A stretch of 64,000 nucleotides of DNA from Streptomyces shenzhenensis (GCF_003688995.1 NZ_PENI01000008.1:186001-250000), one strand, 5' to 3'; shown: positions 25,247 to 33,473, counted from the stretch's first letter. Numbers and translations are program-made. The notes: generated by a model from the sequence alone, not told the origin.

Positions 25247-25313
25247 CACCGTGCCCACGTGGCCGGTCCGCCGGCCACCAGGGCGTGTACCCGGTCGAAG
25301 AAGAAGCGCGCAC

Positions 25314-25319
25314 TAGACT
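25314..25319 (+). promoter_or_regulatory. -10 box TAGACT of a leaderless promoter for the TetR gene
   Basis: TAGACT fits the Streptomyces -10 consensus and lies exactly 7 bases before the GTG at 25327, so transcription would start at or beside the start codon. I see no good -35 box, which hints at weak or activator-dependent expression. It also supports choosing GTG 25327 as the start. Confidence 0.5.
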
Positions 25320-25326
25320 CCTACCC

Positions 25327-25947
25327 GTGTCGGTGGAGCCAGGGCGGCGGGGGCGGGGGCGGCCTCGTGTCAGTACGCGTGAGGACGTCGAGTTGGCGGC
25401 CGTCGCGCTGATGCGGCGCGACGGCTATGAGAACGTCACCGTCGCCTCGATCGTCTCCGCCGCCGGCATCAGCCGGACCACGTTCTTCCGCTACTTCGGC
25501 TCGAAGCCAGGGGTCATCTGGTACGCCTTCGACACCACGATCGAACGGCTGGCCGCCGCGATCGCCGCGGCGCCCGCTGACGCCGACACGCTCGACGCGG
25601 TGCGTGCGGCCGTGGTGGAGTCGACCCGGGCGGCGGTCCAGGACAGCCCGGTCTGGCTGGAGCGGTTCCAGCTCCTCGACACGGTCGCCGAACTGCAGGC
25701 GGAATCCCACCAGCACTGGGAGCAGTGGAAGCGTGCCATCGCCGAGCACATCGCGGCCCGTCTCGGCAGCGCTCCGGACTCGGTGATCCCGCTGGCGGTC
25801 GCGGGCGCGTTCCACGGCGGTTTCGTCGCCCAGCTTCGCGTCTGGCGTGACGATCGGGACCGTGATGCCTTCATCGCTCACCTCGACCGGAACATGGAGC
25901 ACGTCGCCGCCCTGCTCCGCCCGCTGCCCTCCACGGATCTGGGCTGA
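25327..25947 (+). CDS. TetR-family transcriptional regulator
   Basis: A 206-residue TetR protein. The N-terminal arm is basic (EPGRRGRGRPRVSTRED), the helix-turn-helix domain covers about residues 18-65 with YENVTVASIVSAAGISRTTFFRYFGSK, and the C-domain carries the MftR-type pattern (AVQDSPVWLERFQLLDTVAELQ; later AGAFHGGFVAQLRVW). The recognition helix is AAGISRTTFFRYF. It is likely to control the transporter and monooxygenase genes to its left or itself; the ligand is unknown. GTG 25327 is supported by the -10 box seven bases upstream; there is no Shine-Dalgarno sequence. Confidence 0.88.
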   Translation: MSVEPGRRGRGRPRVSTREDVELAAVALMRRDGYENVTVASIVSAAGISRTTFFRYFGSKPGVIWYAFDTTIERLAAAIAAAPADADTLDAVRAAVVESTRAAVQDSPVWLERFQLLDTVAELQAESHQHWEQWKRAIAEHIAARLGSAPDSVIPLAVAGAFHGGFVAQLRVWRDDRDRDAFIAHLDRNMEHVAALLRPLPSTDLG

Positions 25948-25994
25948 CCTCCCCGATCCGACGCGTGTGTTCCGCCCTCCCTGCCGCACCAACT

Positions 25995-26037
25995 TTTGTG
26001 GAACCCCGTACCGGACATATTTGTGGGACGGAGTACC
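25995..26037. promoter_or_regulatory. Tandem palindromic operator before the SDR gene
   Basis: Two 18-base direct repeats, TTTGTGGAACCCCGTACC (25995-26012) and TTTGTGGGACGGAGTACC (26020-26037), 25 bp apart start to start and 14/18 identical. Each carries an inverted repeat GGNAC-NNN-GTNCC, and the second extends to TGGNAC-N3-GTNCCA. This size and symmetry resemble IclR- or LacI-type operators. The second copy ends 49 bp before the GTG of the SDR gene, so bound protein would cover the promoter. No IclR or LacI gene is visible next to it. Confidence 0.55.
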
Positions 26038-26086
26038 ATAAATGTTTGGGTGTCCGTGAGGCCCCGGAAACGCAGAGGAGGGCGTC

Positions 26087-26869
26087 GTGGCGAAGCAGCT
26101 CGACGGCAAACGGATCATCGTCACTGGCGGCGCTCAGGGGATCGGTGAGGCGACGGTGCGGGCCTTCGCCCGCGAAGGAGCGCAGATCTACTCGTTCGAC
26201 CTCACTGAGGACGCCGGCACGCGCGTCGCCGAGGAGGCCACGCAGGAGGGCCCCGGCACGGTGACCTTCCGTCGCACCGACATCGCCGACAAGGCGGACA
26301 CCGGTGCGGCGTTCGACGAGGCCGTCGCGGCACTGGGCGGGCTGGACGTCCTGGTGAATGTCGCCGGCCTGCAGCGCAGCTCCGCCGCCGCGGACATCAC
26401 GGACGAACTGTGGGAGACGGTGTACCGGGTCAATGTGCTCGGCACCATCCACACCAACCAGGCCGCCTATCACGCGATGCGGCCCTCCGGAGCCGGCGCG
26501 ATCATCAACTTCGGCTCCATGTCCGGCTTCACCAGCGAGCTCACCAATGCCGCCTACGGCTCCTCCAAGGCCGCCGTCCACACCTGGACCCGCACCGTCG
26601 CCCGCGAGTGGGGACCCGACGGCATTCGCGTCAACGCCGTACTCCCTTATGTGAACACCCCGATGTTCGACAAGTACCGCGGCTCCCTCACCCCCGAGGA
26701 ACTCGCCGCCTACGACGCGGAGATCGCCAAGTCCATCCCCCTGGGCGGCCGTTTCGGCGATGCCGACAAGGACCTCGCCCCGGTCCTGGTCTTCCTCGCC
26801 GGCGATGCCTCCCACTTCATCACCGGCCAGCTGCTGCCCGTCGACGGCGGCCTCACTTCGGTGCGCTGA
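26087..26869 (+). CDS. Short-chain dehydrogenase/reductase
   Basis: A 260-residue classical SDR. Cofactor motif VTGGAQGIGEA near residues 13-23, NVAGLQ at the NNAG position (weakened: VNVAG), catalytic Tyr157 and Lys161 in AAYGSSKAAVHTWTRTVA, and the C-terminal FITGQLLPVDGGLTS. It oxidises or reduces a hydroxyl or ketone with NAD(P). GTG 26087 has an excellent AGAGGAGGG site. It is followed 62 bp later by an alcohol dehydrogenase, and the pair lies behind a tandem operator, so both probably act in one inducible catabolic pathway. Substrate unknown. Confidence 0.9.
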   Translation: MAKQLDGKRIIVTGGAQGIGEATVRAFAREGAQIYSFDLTEDAGTRVAEEATQEGPGTVTFRRTDIADKADTGAAFDEAVAALGGLDVLVNVAGLQRSSAAADITDELWETVYRVNVLGTIHTNQAAYHAMRPSGAGAIINFGSMSGFTSELTNAAYGSSKAAVHTWTRTVAREWGPDGIRVNAVLPYVNTPMFDKYRGSLTPEELAAYDAEIAKSIPLGGRFGDADKDLAPVLVFLAGDASHFITGQLLPVDGGLTSVR

Positions 26870-26931
26870 CCCCTCCCGGGGACACCTGTGACACCGGCAC
26901 CGACCGACAGAGGAACGAAAGGCTCCATCCC

Positions 26932-27870
26932 ATGAAGGCATGGCAGTTCACCGGCATCGACGAACCACTGCGTCTGGCCGACCTGGCGGACCCCCTGCCC
27001 GGCCCGGACGAGATCGTGGTGGACGTCAAGGCGGCGGGTCTGTGCCACAGTGACGTCAGCTTCGTGGACGGCACCCTCACCGTACTGCTCGGATCCGTCC
27101 CCATCGTGCTGGGCCATGAGACCGCCGGCATCGTCTCCGCGATCGGCAGCGACGTACGCGCCTTCGCCGTCGGTGACCGTGTCGGTGTCCCCGCCACGAC
27201 GGAGGGCCCCGGTACCGCCGTCGACGGCGGATTCGCCGAGAAGGTACGTGTCAAAGAGCAGCTCGTCGTCCGCCTCCCGGACGCGGTCAGCTTCGAGCAG
27301 GCCGCCCCGGCCACCGACGCGGCGCGCACCGCCTACCGGGCCGTGCGGACCTTCGGCCGCGTCGAGGAGGGGATGAAGGTCGGCATCATCGGCTTCGGCG
27401 GACTGGGCTCCCTCGGCGCGCAGATCGCCCGGGCCTTCGGCGCGCAGGTCTACGTGGCCGAGATCAACGAGGCCGTCCGGCCGAACATCCAGGACTTCGG
27501 GCCGGCCGGCATGTCCGCCGACATCCGTGACTTCGAGGACGCCCGGCTCGACGTGATCATTGACTTCGCCGGTTTCGGCACCACCACGGCCTCCGCCATC
27601 GACGCCGTCCGGCACGGCGGCCGGATCGTGCAGATCGGCATGGCCCGCGAGTCCGCGACCCTGTCGCTGCAGAAGATCATCCTCAAGGAGATCACCCTGG
27701 TCGGCGCCTCCAACGGGGAGAAGGCCGAATGTGAGGCCGTGCTCGACCTGATCGCCCAGGGCAGGATCAGCTCCAGGATCGTGCCGATCACCTTCGACCA
27801 GATCCCCGAGTACCTCGACAAGCTCCGCGACGGCCAGGTCGACGGACGCGCCGTCGCCGTGACCCCCTGA
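26932..27870 (+). CDS. Zinc-type alcohol dehydrogenase (MDR) without structural-zinc lobe
   Basis: A 312-residue medium-chain dehydrogenase. Catalytic zinc ligands are present: Cys38 in GLCHSD and His62-Glu63 in GHETAG. The four-Cys structural-zinc loop that normally follows near residue 90-115 is absent; instead there is a short VPATTEGPGTAVDGGFAEKV linker. The Rossmann motif is GIIGFGGLGSLGAQIA at 151-166. At 312 residues it is shorter than the usual 340-350, explained by the missing lobe. ATG 26932; ribosome site AGAGGAACGAAAGG is a little far upstream. It is followed by a strong terminator hairpin. It probably oxidises an alcohol made or used by the SDR next to it. Confidence 0.88.
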   Translation: MKAWQFTGIDEPLRLADLADPLPGPDEIVVDVKAAGLCHSDVSFVDGTLTVLLGSVPIVLGHETAGIVSAIGSDVRAFAVGDRVGVPATTEGPGTAVDGGFAEKVRVKEQLVVRLPDAVSFEQAAPATDAARTAYRAVRTFGRVEEGMKVGIIGFGGLGSLGAQIARAFGAQVYVAEINEAVRPNIQDFGPAGMSADIRDFEDARLDVIIDFAGFGTTTASAIDAVRHGGRIVQIGMARESATLSLQKIILKEITLVGASNGEKAECEAVLDLIAQGRISSRIVPITFDQIPEYLDKLRDGQVDGRAVAVTP

Positions 27871-27898
27871 GCCCCGTCAAGCGCACACCCTTCAACAC

Positions 27899-27935
27899 CG
27901 GTGGGGGATGCGGGTAGACACCGCATCCCCCACCG
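27899..27935. terminator. Strong bidirectional terminator hairpin
   Basis: A perfect 15-bp stem (CGGTGGGGGATGCGG and its complement) with a 7-base loop, between the convergent alcohol dehydrogenase (stop 27870) and permease (stop 28010) genes. There is no T run, as is common in Streptomyces, but the position between convergent genes supports a terminator for both strands. Confidence 0.85.
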
Positions 27936-28009
27936 TGCCCCGCCGGCGCACCTGGCGTGACGGTCTCAGCGCTCTCAGCCGTCCGGATCCGCGCACTGCG
28001 CACTGCGCG

Positions 28010-28846
28010 TCAGCCCTTGACCGCTCCGGCGGTGAGCCCCTGGACGATGTGGCGGCTGGCGAAAGCGAACAGCAGCATCGTGGGTGCGATGGTGAGGACC
28101 GCGGCCGCCGACATCGAACCCCAGTCGATGTTGAAGCTGGAGATGAAGCCGTTCAGCGCGGTGGGGACGGTCTTGTTCTCGTCGCTGTTCATCAGCGTCA
28201 CCGACAGGAACAATTCGTTCCAGCAGTTGACGAAGTTGAAGATGAACGCCGCGACGATGCCCGGCCTCATCACCGGGAGCAGCACCCGGAAGAGCGCGCC
28301 GAGCCGAGAGCAGCCGTCGATCATCGCCGCCTCTTCCAGAGCGTCGGGGATGTTCTCGAAGAAGCCGCGGAGCATCACCGTACAGAACGGGATGCAGACG
28401 GCGATGTAGACGAGGATGAGGCCGAACCGGTGGTCGACCAGCTGCAGATCCGTCATCAGCAGGTAGAGCGGCCCGAGGGCGATGAAGGCGGGGATCATCT
28501 GGGTGACCAGCGCGGCCATCAGCACCGCGGACTTGCTGCGGAACTCGAATCGCGCCAGGACGTACGCCGAGAGCGTGGACACAAGGGTCGCCACCACACC
28601 GGCCACCGTCGCGATGAAGAGGCTGTTGGCCAGGTACACGCCGAAGTCGGCCTTGGAGAACAGTCCGGTGTAGTTCTCCAGCGAGAAGGTCTGGGGCCAG
28701 TAGGCGATCGGAAAGGTGAAGATGTCACCCGCGGGCTTCAGCGAGGTGATGGTGATCCAGTACAGCGGGAAGACGGTGATGATCAGCCACAGGGTGAGGA
28801 AGCCGATCCTGACGGCCCGTCCGGCCGCGGACTCCTTGTTGATCAC
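28010..28846 (-). CDS. Carbohydrate-type ABC permease, MalG-like
   Basis: A 278-residue CUT1-type permease. TM1 is FLTLWLIITVFPLYWITITSL, later helices include VVATLVSTLSAYVLARFEF and LVTQMIPAFIALGPLYLLM, and the EAA loop that docks the ATPase is DALEEAAMIDGCSRLGALFRVLLPVMRPG. The final membrane helix is followed by RHIVQGLTAGAVKG, the standard ending. ATG 28846 overlaps the stop of the MalF-like gene by 4 bp. It pairs with that protein; no ATPase is encoded here, and in Streptomyces CUT1 systems usually share a distant MsiK ATPase. Confidence 0.93.
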   Translation of the reverse strand: MINKESAAGRAVRIGFLTLWLIITVFPLYWITITSLKPAGDIFTFPIAYWPQTFSLENYTGLFSKADFGVYLANSLFIATVAGVVATLVSTLSAYVLARFEFRSKSAVLMAALVTQMIPAFIALGPLYLLMTDLQLVDHRFGLILVYIAVCIPFCTVMLRGFFENIPDALEEAAMIDGCSRLGALFRVLLPVMRPGIVAAFIFNFVNCWNELFLSVTLMNSDENKTVPTALNGFISSFNIDWGSMSAAAVLTIAPTMLLFAFASRHIVQGLTAGAVKG

Positions 28847-29841
28847 GACTTCGCCTCCTTCTTCTCGCGTGTGGCCATGAGGTAGAACAGCGAGAACACG
28901 AACAGACCCGCCACCATCAGCAGGCCGAGCGCGGAAGCCTTGCCGTAGTCGCCCTGCTGCGTGATGTTGATCATCCAGGTGGTGACGATATGTGTCTCGT
29001 TATTGGGTCCGCCGCCGGTCACTCCGTAGATCAGGTCGGGGAAGTTGAAGATCCAGATCACCCGCAGCAGCACGGTCAGCGTCAGCGTCGTGCGGATGTA
29101 CGGGATGGTGATCTGGAACAGCGTGCGCACCTTGCCCGAGCCGTCCAGGGCCGCGGCCTCATAGATTTCGTCCGGTATGGACTGCAGCGCGGCCAGCAGC
29201 ATGATGGTGAAGAAGGTGACGCCGTACCAGATGTTGGCGATGATGATCGCGGTCATGGCGAACTTCGGGTCGGCCAGCCAGGCGATCGGCTCGTCGATCA
29301 GACCGGCCTTCTGGAGCAGGTCGTTGACGACACCGAACTCGCTGTTGAACATCCAGCGGAACAGGATGCCGATGAGGAAGCCCGAGATCGCCCAGGGGAA
29401 GAAGATCAGCGCCTGGTACAGCCCGCGGAAGCGGAAGCGGCGGCGCAGCCACAGCGCCAGCGCGAAGCCGATCACGAGCTGCGGCACGATCGAGGCGACG
29501 ACCCACACGGCGGTGTTGCTCAGCACCGTGCCCCACAGCGGGTCGTGGAAGATCGCCGTGAAGTTGTCAAGGCCGACGAACGACCGGTCGGTGAGGTCGG
29601 CCAGATTCCAGTGCCGGAAGGCCATTTGACCGCCCGCCACCATCGGGTAGTACGTGAAGACGGCCACGAACACCACGGCCGGTGCCATGAAGGCGGCGAT
29701 GACCAGGCCGCGGCGCACGGTGAACTCGCGCTTGCGGCGGCCCGCCCCTGCCGCTGGGGCGGGGCGGCCGCCCCCCTTGCGGGAAGGGCGGCCCGGCCGC
29801 TGCTGTTCGGGCGGTGTCGTCAGGGCTGCGCCGGTGTCCAT
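28843..29841 (-). CDS. Carbohydrate-type ABC permease, MalF-like
   Basis: A 332-residue permease. ATG 29841, two bases after the binding-protein stop, is chosen because it starts MDTGAALTTPP with AAAAGGG upstream. A Pro/Arg/Gly-rich cytosolic N-terminus of about 45 residues precedes TM1 (GLVIAAFMAPAVVFVAVFTYYP). Then come GQMAFRHWNL, the MalF loop SFVGLDNFTAIFHDPLWGTVL, and the EAA loop EIYEAAALDGSGKVRTLFQITIPYIRTTL. The ending YLMATREKKEAKS is cytosolic. Functions with 28010-28846 and the binding protein at 29844-31151. Confidence 0.93.
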   Translation of the reverse strand: MDTGAALTTPPEQQRPGRPSRKGGGRPAPAAGAGRRKREFTVRRGLVIAAFMAPAVVFVAVFTYYPMVAGGQMAFRHWNLADLTDRSFVGLDNFTAIFHDPLWGTVLSNTAVWVVASIVPQLVIGFALALWLRRRFRFRGLYQALIFFPWAISGFLIGILFRWMFNSEFGVVNDLLQKAGLIDEPIAWLADPKFAMTAIIIANIWYGVTFFTIMLLAALQSIPDEIYEAAALDGSGKVRTLFQITIPYIRTTLTLTVLLRVIWIFNFPDLIYGVTGGGPNNETHIVTTWMINITQQGDYGKASALGLLMVAGLFVFSLFYLMATREKKEAKS

Positions 29842-29843
29842 GG

Positions 29844-31151
29844 TCAGCCCTTTTCGCTCTGCCACTTGGCCGTCCAGTACGCGTCCCAGTCGGCCAGCAG
29901 CGCCTTCGCGGTCACCTTGCCGAGCAGCAGCTTCTGCACATCGGCGTCGGCTTTCTGCGACCACTCGGTGAACCACGGCGCGTCACGGGGCTGGGTGACG
30001 TCGACATAGGTGTCAGGGCTGTTCGCCATGGTGACGTAGCTCGCCCAGGCGCCGGTGCGGTAGAACGGGTCCTCCGCCGCCTTCTTGAGGATCGGGACGA
30101 GGCTGTTCTTCTGGGCGAACGTGGTCGACGCCGCGCCCTGCGACAGGAACTCGATCAGCTTGACGGCCTCGGCCTTGTGCTTGCTGCCCTGGGCGATGCC
30201 CCAGCCCGCGGTGCCGAGCGGCTGAACCGCCTTGCCGCCCGGCCCCTTGAGCAGGGGCGCCGTCGTCCACTGGTCCGCGCCGAGCGCCTTGGACTCCTTG
30301 AGCGTGGCGATCACCTCGGGGTCCTGCAGCAGGAAGGCCGTCGAGCCGTTGGAGAAGCCCTCGACCATCTCCGGGTAGCTCCACGCGACGGACGACGGCG
30401 GAGCACCCTGCTTGAAGATCTTGAGGTAGGTGTCCAGCGCGTCGCTCGCCTCCGGTGCGGAGAAGATCGAGCTGCCGTCCTTCAACTTGTAGGCGTTGGA
30501 GGTGTCGATCCGGTCGGCGACGTACGCCCCGATGAGCATCGTGACGTTGTTGAAGCCGCCCTGCCCGCCCCGGAAGGCGTAGCCGTAGCGGCGCTTGCTC
30601 TTGTCCTGGATCGCGCTGGACTGCTTCAGCAGGTCGTCCCAGCTCGCCGGCGGTGCCTGGAAGCCCGCGCCGGCGACCAGATCCTTGCGGTAGAACAGGC
30701 TGGCGCCGTAGAAGCCGTACGGGACGAAGTACGTCTTGCCGTCGTTCTGCGTCGACGCCTTACGGGCCTTGTCGGTGAGGTCGTTCCAACCGGGCCAGCT
30801 CTTCAGGTCCTTGCCCATGTCGTGCAGCCAGCCGTTGTTCGACCAGGGGCCGACCGTCTGGTCGCGGACCTCGAGCACATCGACCCCGCTGCCGGACGGG
30901 AGCATCTGCTGCAGCTTCTGGTCCGCCTGCGCGGTCGGCGGCGAGACCAGGTTGACCGTGATCTTCGGGTTCTGCTTCTCGAAGTCCGCGAGGAGGTCCT
31001 TGAGCAACGCCGTACGGGTCGGGTTGGTGAGGCTCTCCACCATCTGCAGGCGGACGGTTCCGTCGCTTCCGCCGCCCATGGCGCTGCAGCCCGAGACGGT
31101 CACGGTGAGCGCGAGGCCGAGCGCGGCTACGGCCCTTCTTCTGGTCAGCAT
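29844..31151 (-). CDS. Carbohydrate-type ABC solute-binding lipoprotein
   Basis: A 435-residue extracytoplasmic binding protein of the sugar (family 1) type. Signal peptide with MLTRRR, hydrophobic core and lipobox TVSGC with lipidated Cys at residue 22. The mature part has LLADFEKQNPKITVNLVSPPTAQADQKLQQML, typical of family 1, and VPYGFYGASLFYRKDLVAGAG. ATG 31151 overlaps the stop of the aminotransferase gene (31154-31156) apart from 2 bases and has GGAGAG upstream; a TTG two codons earlier is less likely. No sugar-metabolising enzyme is in the operon; the partner gene is a PLP enzyme, so the solute may be an amino sugar or amino acid derivative. Confidence 0.92.
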   Translation of the reverse strand: MLTRRRAVAALGLALTVTVSGCSAMGGGSDGTVRLQMVESLTNPTRTALLKDLLADFEKQNPKITVNLVSPPTAQADQKLQQMLPSGSGVDVLEVRDQTVGPWSNNGWLHDMGKDLKSWPGWNDLTDKARKASTQNDGKTYFVPYGFYGASLFYRKDLVAGAGFQAPPASWDDLLKQSSAIQDKSKRRYGYAFRGGQGGFNNVTMLIGAYVADRIDTSNAYKLKDGSSIFSAPEASDALDTYLKIFKQGAPPSSVAWSYPEMVEGFSNGSTAFLLQDPEVIATLKESKALGADQWTTAPLLKGPGGKAVQPLGTAGWGIAQGSKHKAEAVKLIEFLSQGAASTTFAQKNSLVPILKKAAEDPFYRTGAWASYVTMANSPDTYVDVTQPRDAPWFTEWSQKADADVQKLLLGKVTAKALLADWDAYWTAKWQSEKG

Positions 31152-31153
31152 CG

Positions 31154-32392
31154 TCAACGCTCTCCTCGATCAGTTGCGGTACGGGACCACTCGCCCAGCA
31201 CGGGGACGCAGTTCTCGGCGAAGTACTCGTAGTCGGCGGCGGTGTTGTAGACGTGCGTGGACAGCCGGAGGTAGCCGACGCCGCCGAAGCTGGTGAACGC
31301 CGCCGCGACGCCCAGTTCGCGGGCGACCCGGTCGCGTAGCCCGTCGGCCTCGAGGCGGGTGGTGGCGAGCCCGTCCGGCAGCCGGACCAGCCGCAGCGCG
31401 TCCACCGGCATGCCGACGTCCACCGGCTCGTCCTGGCCGGTCAGTTCGGCGAGCGCGGCGCCGACGACATGCTCCGCGTAGTCGGCGAGCTCACGGATGT
31501 AGGTGCGCGCGGTCCGCCAGCCCCAGGTGTCCTCGATGAAGTCGAGCGCCGTGGGTGTCGCGAGGTAGCTGGTGGCGTCCAGGGTGCCCTGGGTGTCGAA
31601 CCGGTCGGGGAACGGCTCCTCGGCGCCCCAGGAGTCGATCAGCGGGTAGAGCTCGTCACGCAAGGGCGAGCGGGCCACCAGCACCGAAGAGCCGCGCGGG
31701 GCACAGCCGAACTTGTGGATGTTACCGATCCAGAAGTCGCAGTCCAGGCCGTGCAGCGGGTCCTCCAGCAGGCCGGGCACGTGCGCGCCGTCGACCAGGA
31801 ACGGGATGCCGCGGCGCCGTGCCTCGGCTCCGATCCGCTCCACCGGCATGCGGCGGGCCGTGGCGGAGGTGATGTGGTCCACCACGATCAGCCCGGTCCG
31901 ATCGCCGGCCTGGCTCATCACGGCCTCGTAGGCGTCGTCCTCGCCGGCGGCGAGCGGCACGTGCACCGTCCGTACGCTGCCGCCCCAGCGGCGGGCGAGC
32001 CGCTCGGCGCCCATGCTCACGGCACCGTAGCCGTGATCGGTGACCAGGATCTCGCCGCCGGTCCTGGCGGGCACGCTGCCGTAGACGACACTCGCGCCGC
32101 CGCTCGCGTTCGGCACGAGGGCCAGGTCCGTCGCCGCGACCCGCAGGAACCCGGCGATGGCGCCGCGGGCCTCGGCGACCCGCGCGGCGAGGTGCGGGAA
32201 CCATACGCCGGGATTGCTGTCCATCTCCCTGCGCAGTTCGTCCTGCACGTTCTGGGCCGCGATCGGGACGGCCCCGAAAGACCCGTGATTGAGGTGTCTG
32301 ACCTGCGGGTCCAGAGACCAGGCGGCCGCCGCGGGCCTGCCGTCCGCAAGGAGAAGGGGACGGGGCGCGGTGATGAGATCGGTCTTGCTCAC
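31154..32392 (-). CDS. Class V aminotransferase-fold PLP enzyme, isopenicillin N epimerase-like
   Basis: A 412-residue PLP enzyme. It opens with HLNHGSFGAVP near 33-43 and has NASGGASVVYGS (PLP phosphate loop), FLVDGAHVPG with Asp201 that contacts the PLP ring, and GNIHKFGCAPRGSSVLVA with the Schiff-base Lys227. This pattern is that of the isopenicillin-N-epimerase/ergothioneine EgtE side of the class V family; the catalytic Cys loop of cysteine desulfurases is not evident. It is the first gene of a leftward operon with a CUT1 transporter and is divergent from a GntR regulator. GTG 32392 has TGGAGCGAC just upstream. Reaction unknown: epimerase, lyase or transaminase on the imported compound. 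Confidence 0.85.
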   Translation of the reverse strand: MSKTDLITAPRPLLLADGRPAAAAWSLDPQVRHLNHGSFGAVPIAAQNVQDELRREMDSNPGVWFPHLAARVAEARGAIAGFLRVAATDLALVPNASGGASVVYGSVPARTGGEILVTDHGYGAVSMGAERLARRWGGSVRTVHVPLAAGEDDAYEAVMSQAGDRTGLIVVDHITSATARRMPVERIGAEARRRGIPFLVDGAHVPGLLEDPLHGLDCDFWIGNIHKFGCAPRGSSVLVARSPLRDELYPLIDSWGAEEPFPDRFDTQGTLDATSYLATPTALDFIEDTWGWRTARTYIRELADYAEHVVGAALAELTGQDEPVDVGMPVDALRLVRLPDGLATTRLEADGLRDRVARELGVAAAFTSFGGVGYLRLSTHVYNTAADYEYFAENCVPVLGEWSRTATDRGER

Positions 32393-32420
32393 GTCGCTCC
32401 AGGAGACATGTCATCGGACG

Positions 32421-32438
32421 CAGATCAAAAGAGATCTG
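32421..32438. promoter_or_regulatory. Dyad CAGATC-N6-GATCTG, candidate GntR operator
   Basis: A perfect inverted repeat with 6-bp A/G centre (AAAAGA), 29 bp upstream of the aminotransferase start and 166 bp upstream of the divergent GntR gene. It lies where a repressor would block the leftward promoter. The surrounding 32439-32590 is less GC-rich than the coding sequence and probably holds both promoters; I cannot assign -10 and -35 boxes with confidence. Confidence 0.5.
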
Positions 32439-32603
32439 ATGTGTTGCGGCATGTTGGCATGGAGTTCGCGAGATACACAAGGTTCGGCGGGCAATTTGTC
32501 TGATGACTCTCAGAGGCATCGCGGAGAGGTCGGACAATGTGCCGGATTCGCCGGTAAGGTGGGTGTGGGTCCGGCGGTGCCGCCGGCCATGAAGGAGGAT
32601 GGG

Positions 32604-33311
32604 ATGTCCGCAGTCGAGAAGGCGGTACATGGCCTACGGCGCATGATCTCCAGCGGCCGCCTCGGTGCCGGGGACCGCCTTCCGCCGGAGGCCGGGCTGT
32701 GTGAGGAGCTCGGTGTCTCGCGCAGCTCCCTGCGTGAGGCCGTGCGCATGCTCGCCGCGCTCGGTGTGGTCGAGTCCCGGCACGGATCGGGCACGTTCGT
32801 CTCGCAGCTGCGGCCCGCCGAGATGATCGGCAGCCTGTCGCTGACGGTCGAACTCCTGCCGCTGGACGGCGTTCTGGAACTGTTCGAGGCCCGGCGCGTC
32901 CTGGAGGCGCACGTCGCGGCGCAGGCGGCGGCGAGGATCACTCCCGAGGAGCTGAAGGCGCTCATCGCGGTCATGGAGGCGCTGGAGGCCACGGACGACC
33001 CGGACGAGGGGAGCGAACTCAATCACCGGTTCCACTCCGAGATCGCCCGCGTCGCGGGCAACCCCTCCATCGAGTCACTGCTGACGGTCCTCAGCCATCG
33101 GTCGCGTGCCTACCAGGTGTATCTGCTTCCGGAAGGCCCGGCGATGAAACGTGAGAGCGACGCGGGCCACCGGGCCATCACCGACGCACTCGCCCAACGC
33201 GACCCGGCCGCAGCGGCAGCCGCAGCCGCCGCGCATATCGCCTGCTCGGCGCGCTGGCTGGAAGCCTGTCGGCCACCGGTGACCGACCAGGGCGCGTCGA
33301 CTGCGGTGTAG
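32604..33311 (+). CDS. GntR-family regulator, FadR/FCD subfamily
   Basis: A 235-residue regulator. The winged helix-turn-helix is at about residues 5-70, with LPPEAGLCEELGVSRSSLREAVRMLAALGVVE and the wing RHGSGTFVS. The all-helical FCD domain follows, with LFEARRVLEAHVAAQAA, the metal-site pattern Asp/His..His..His (NHRFHSEIARVAGN and later AGHRAITDALAQRD). Such proteins bind small organic acids with a metal ion. ATG 32604 is preferred over 32589 because GAAGGAGGAT lies just before it. Divergent from, and likely repressor of, the 28010-32392 operon. Confidence 0.92.
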   Translation: MSAVEKAVHGLRRMISSGRLGAGDRLPPEAGLCEELGVSRSSLREAVRMLAALGVVESRHGSGTFVSQLRPAEMIGSLSLTVELLPLDGVLELFEARRVLEAHVAAQAAARITPEELKALIAVMEALEATDDPDEGSELNHRFHSEIARVAGNPSIESLLTVLSHRSRAYQVYLLPEGPAMKRESDAGHRAITDALAQRDPAAAAAAAAAHIACSARWLEACRPPVTDQGASTAV

Positions 33312-33356
33312 CCCGGTACCGGCTCTTTCACCGGTTGTACTGTCGCCGGTCTGCCG

Positions 33357-33388
33357 GTCGACGGGACCTGCGCGGCGGTCCCGTCGAC
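33357..33388. terminator. Hairpin after the GntR gene
   Basis: A perfect 12-bp stem (GTCGACGGGACC and its complement) with an 8-base loop, 46 bp after the GntR stop and 86 bp before the stop of the convergent lipoprotein gene. A terminator for one or both genes is likely. The remaining bases 33389-33473 hold nothing I recognise. Confidence 0.6.
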
Positions 33389-33473
33389 GACCTGCCAGGC
33401 GCGCCGTTCCATCAGCGGCGTCGATGCCGCCTCCGGGCCCGGCGCGCCCAGCCGGCTGTCACACGATCCGCGT

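Noticed and set aside
26042..26059. Five-codon frame (MFGCP) before the SDR gene as another Cys leader
   Set aside because: Too short and with only one Cys codon; the SDR/alcohol dehydrogenase pair has no sulfur context and its control is better explained by the tandem operator.
31154..32392. Cysteine desulfurase (sulfur link to the island at 1-25 kb)
   Set aside because: The class V fold is right, but I see no catalytic Cys loop, and the gene is in an operon with a carbohydrate-type transporter far from the sulfur island.
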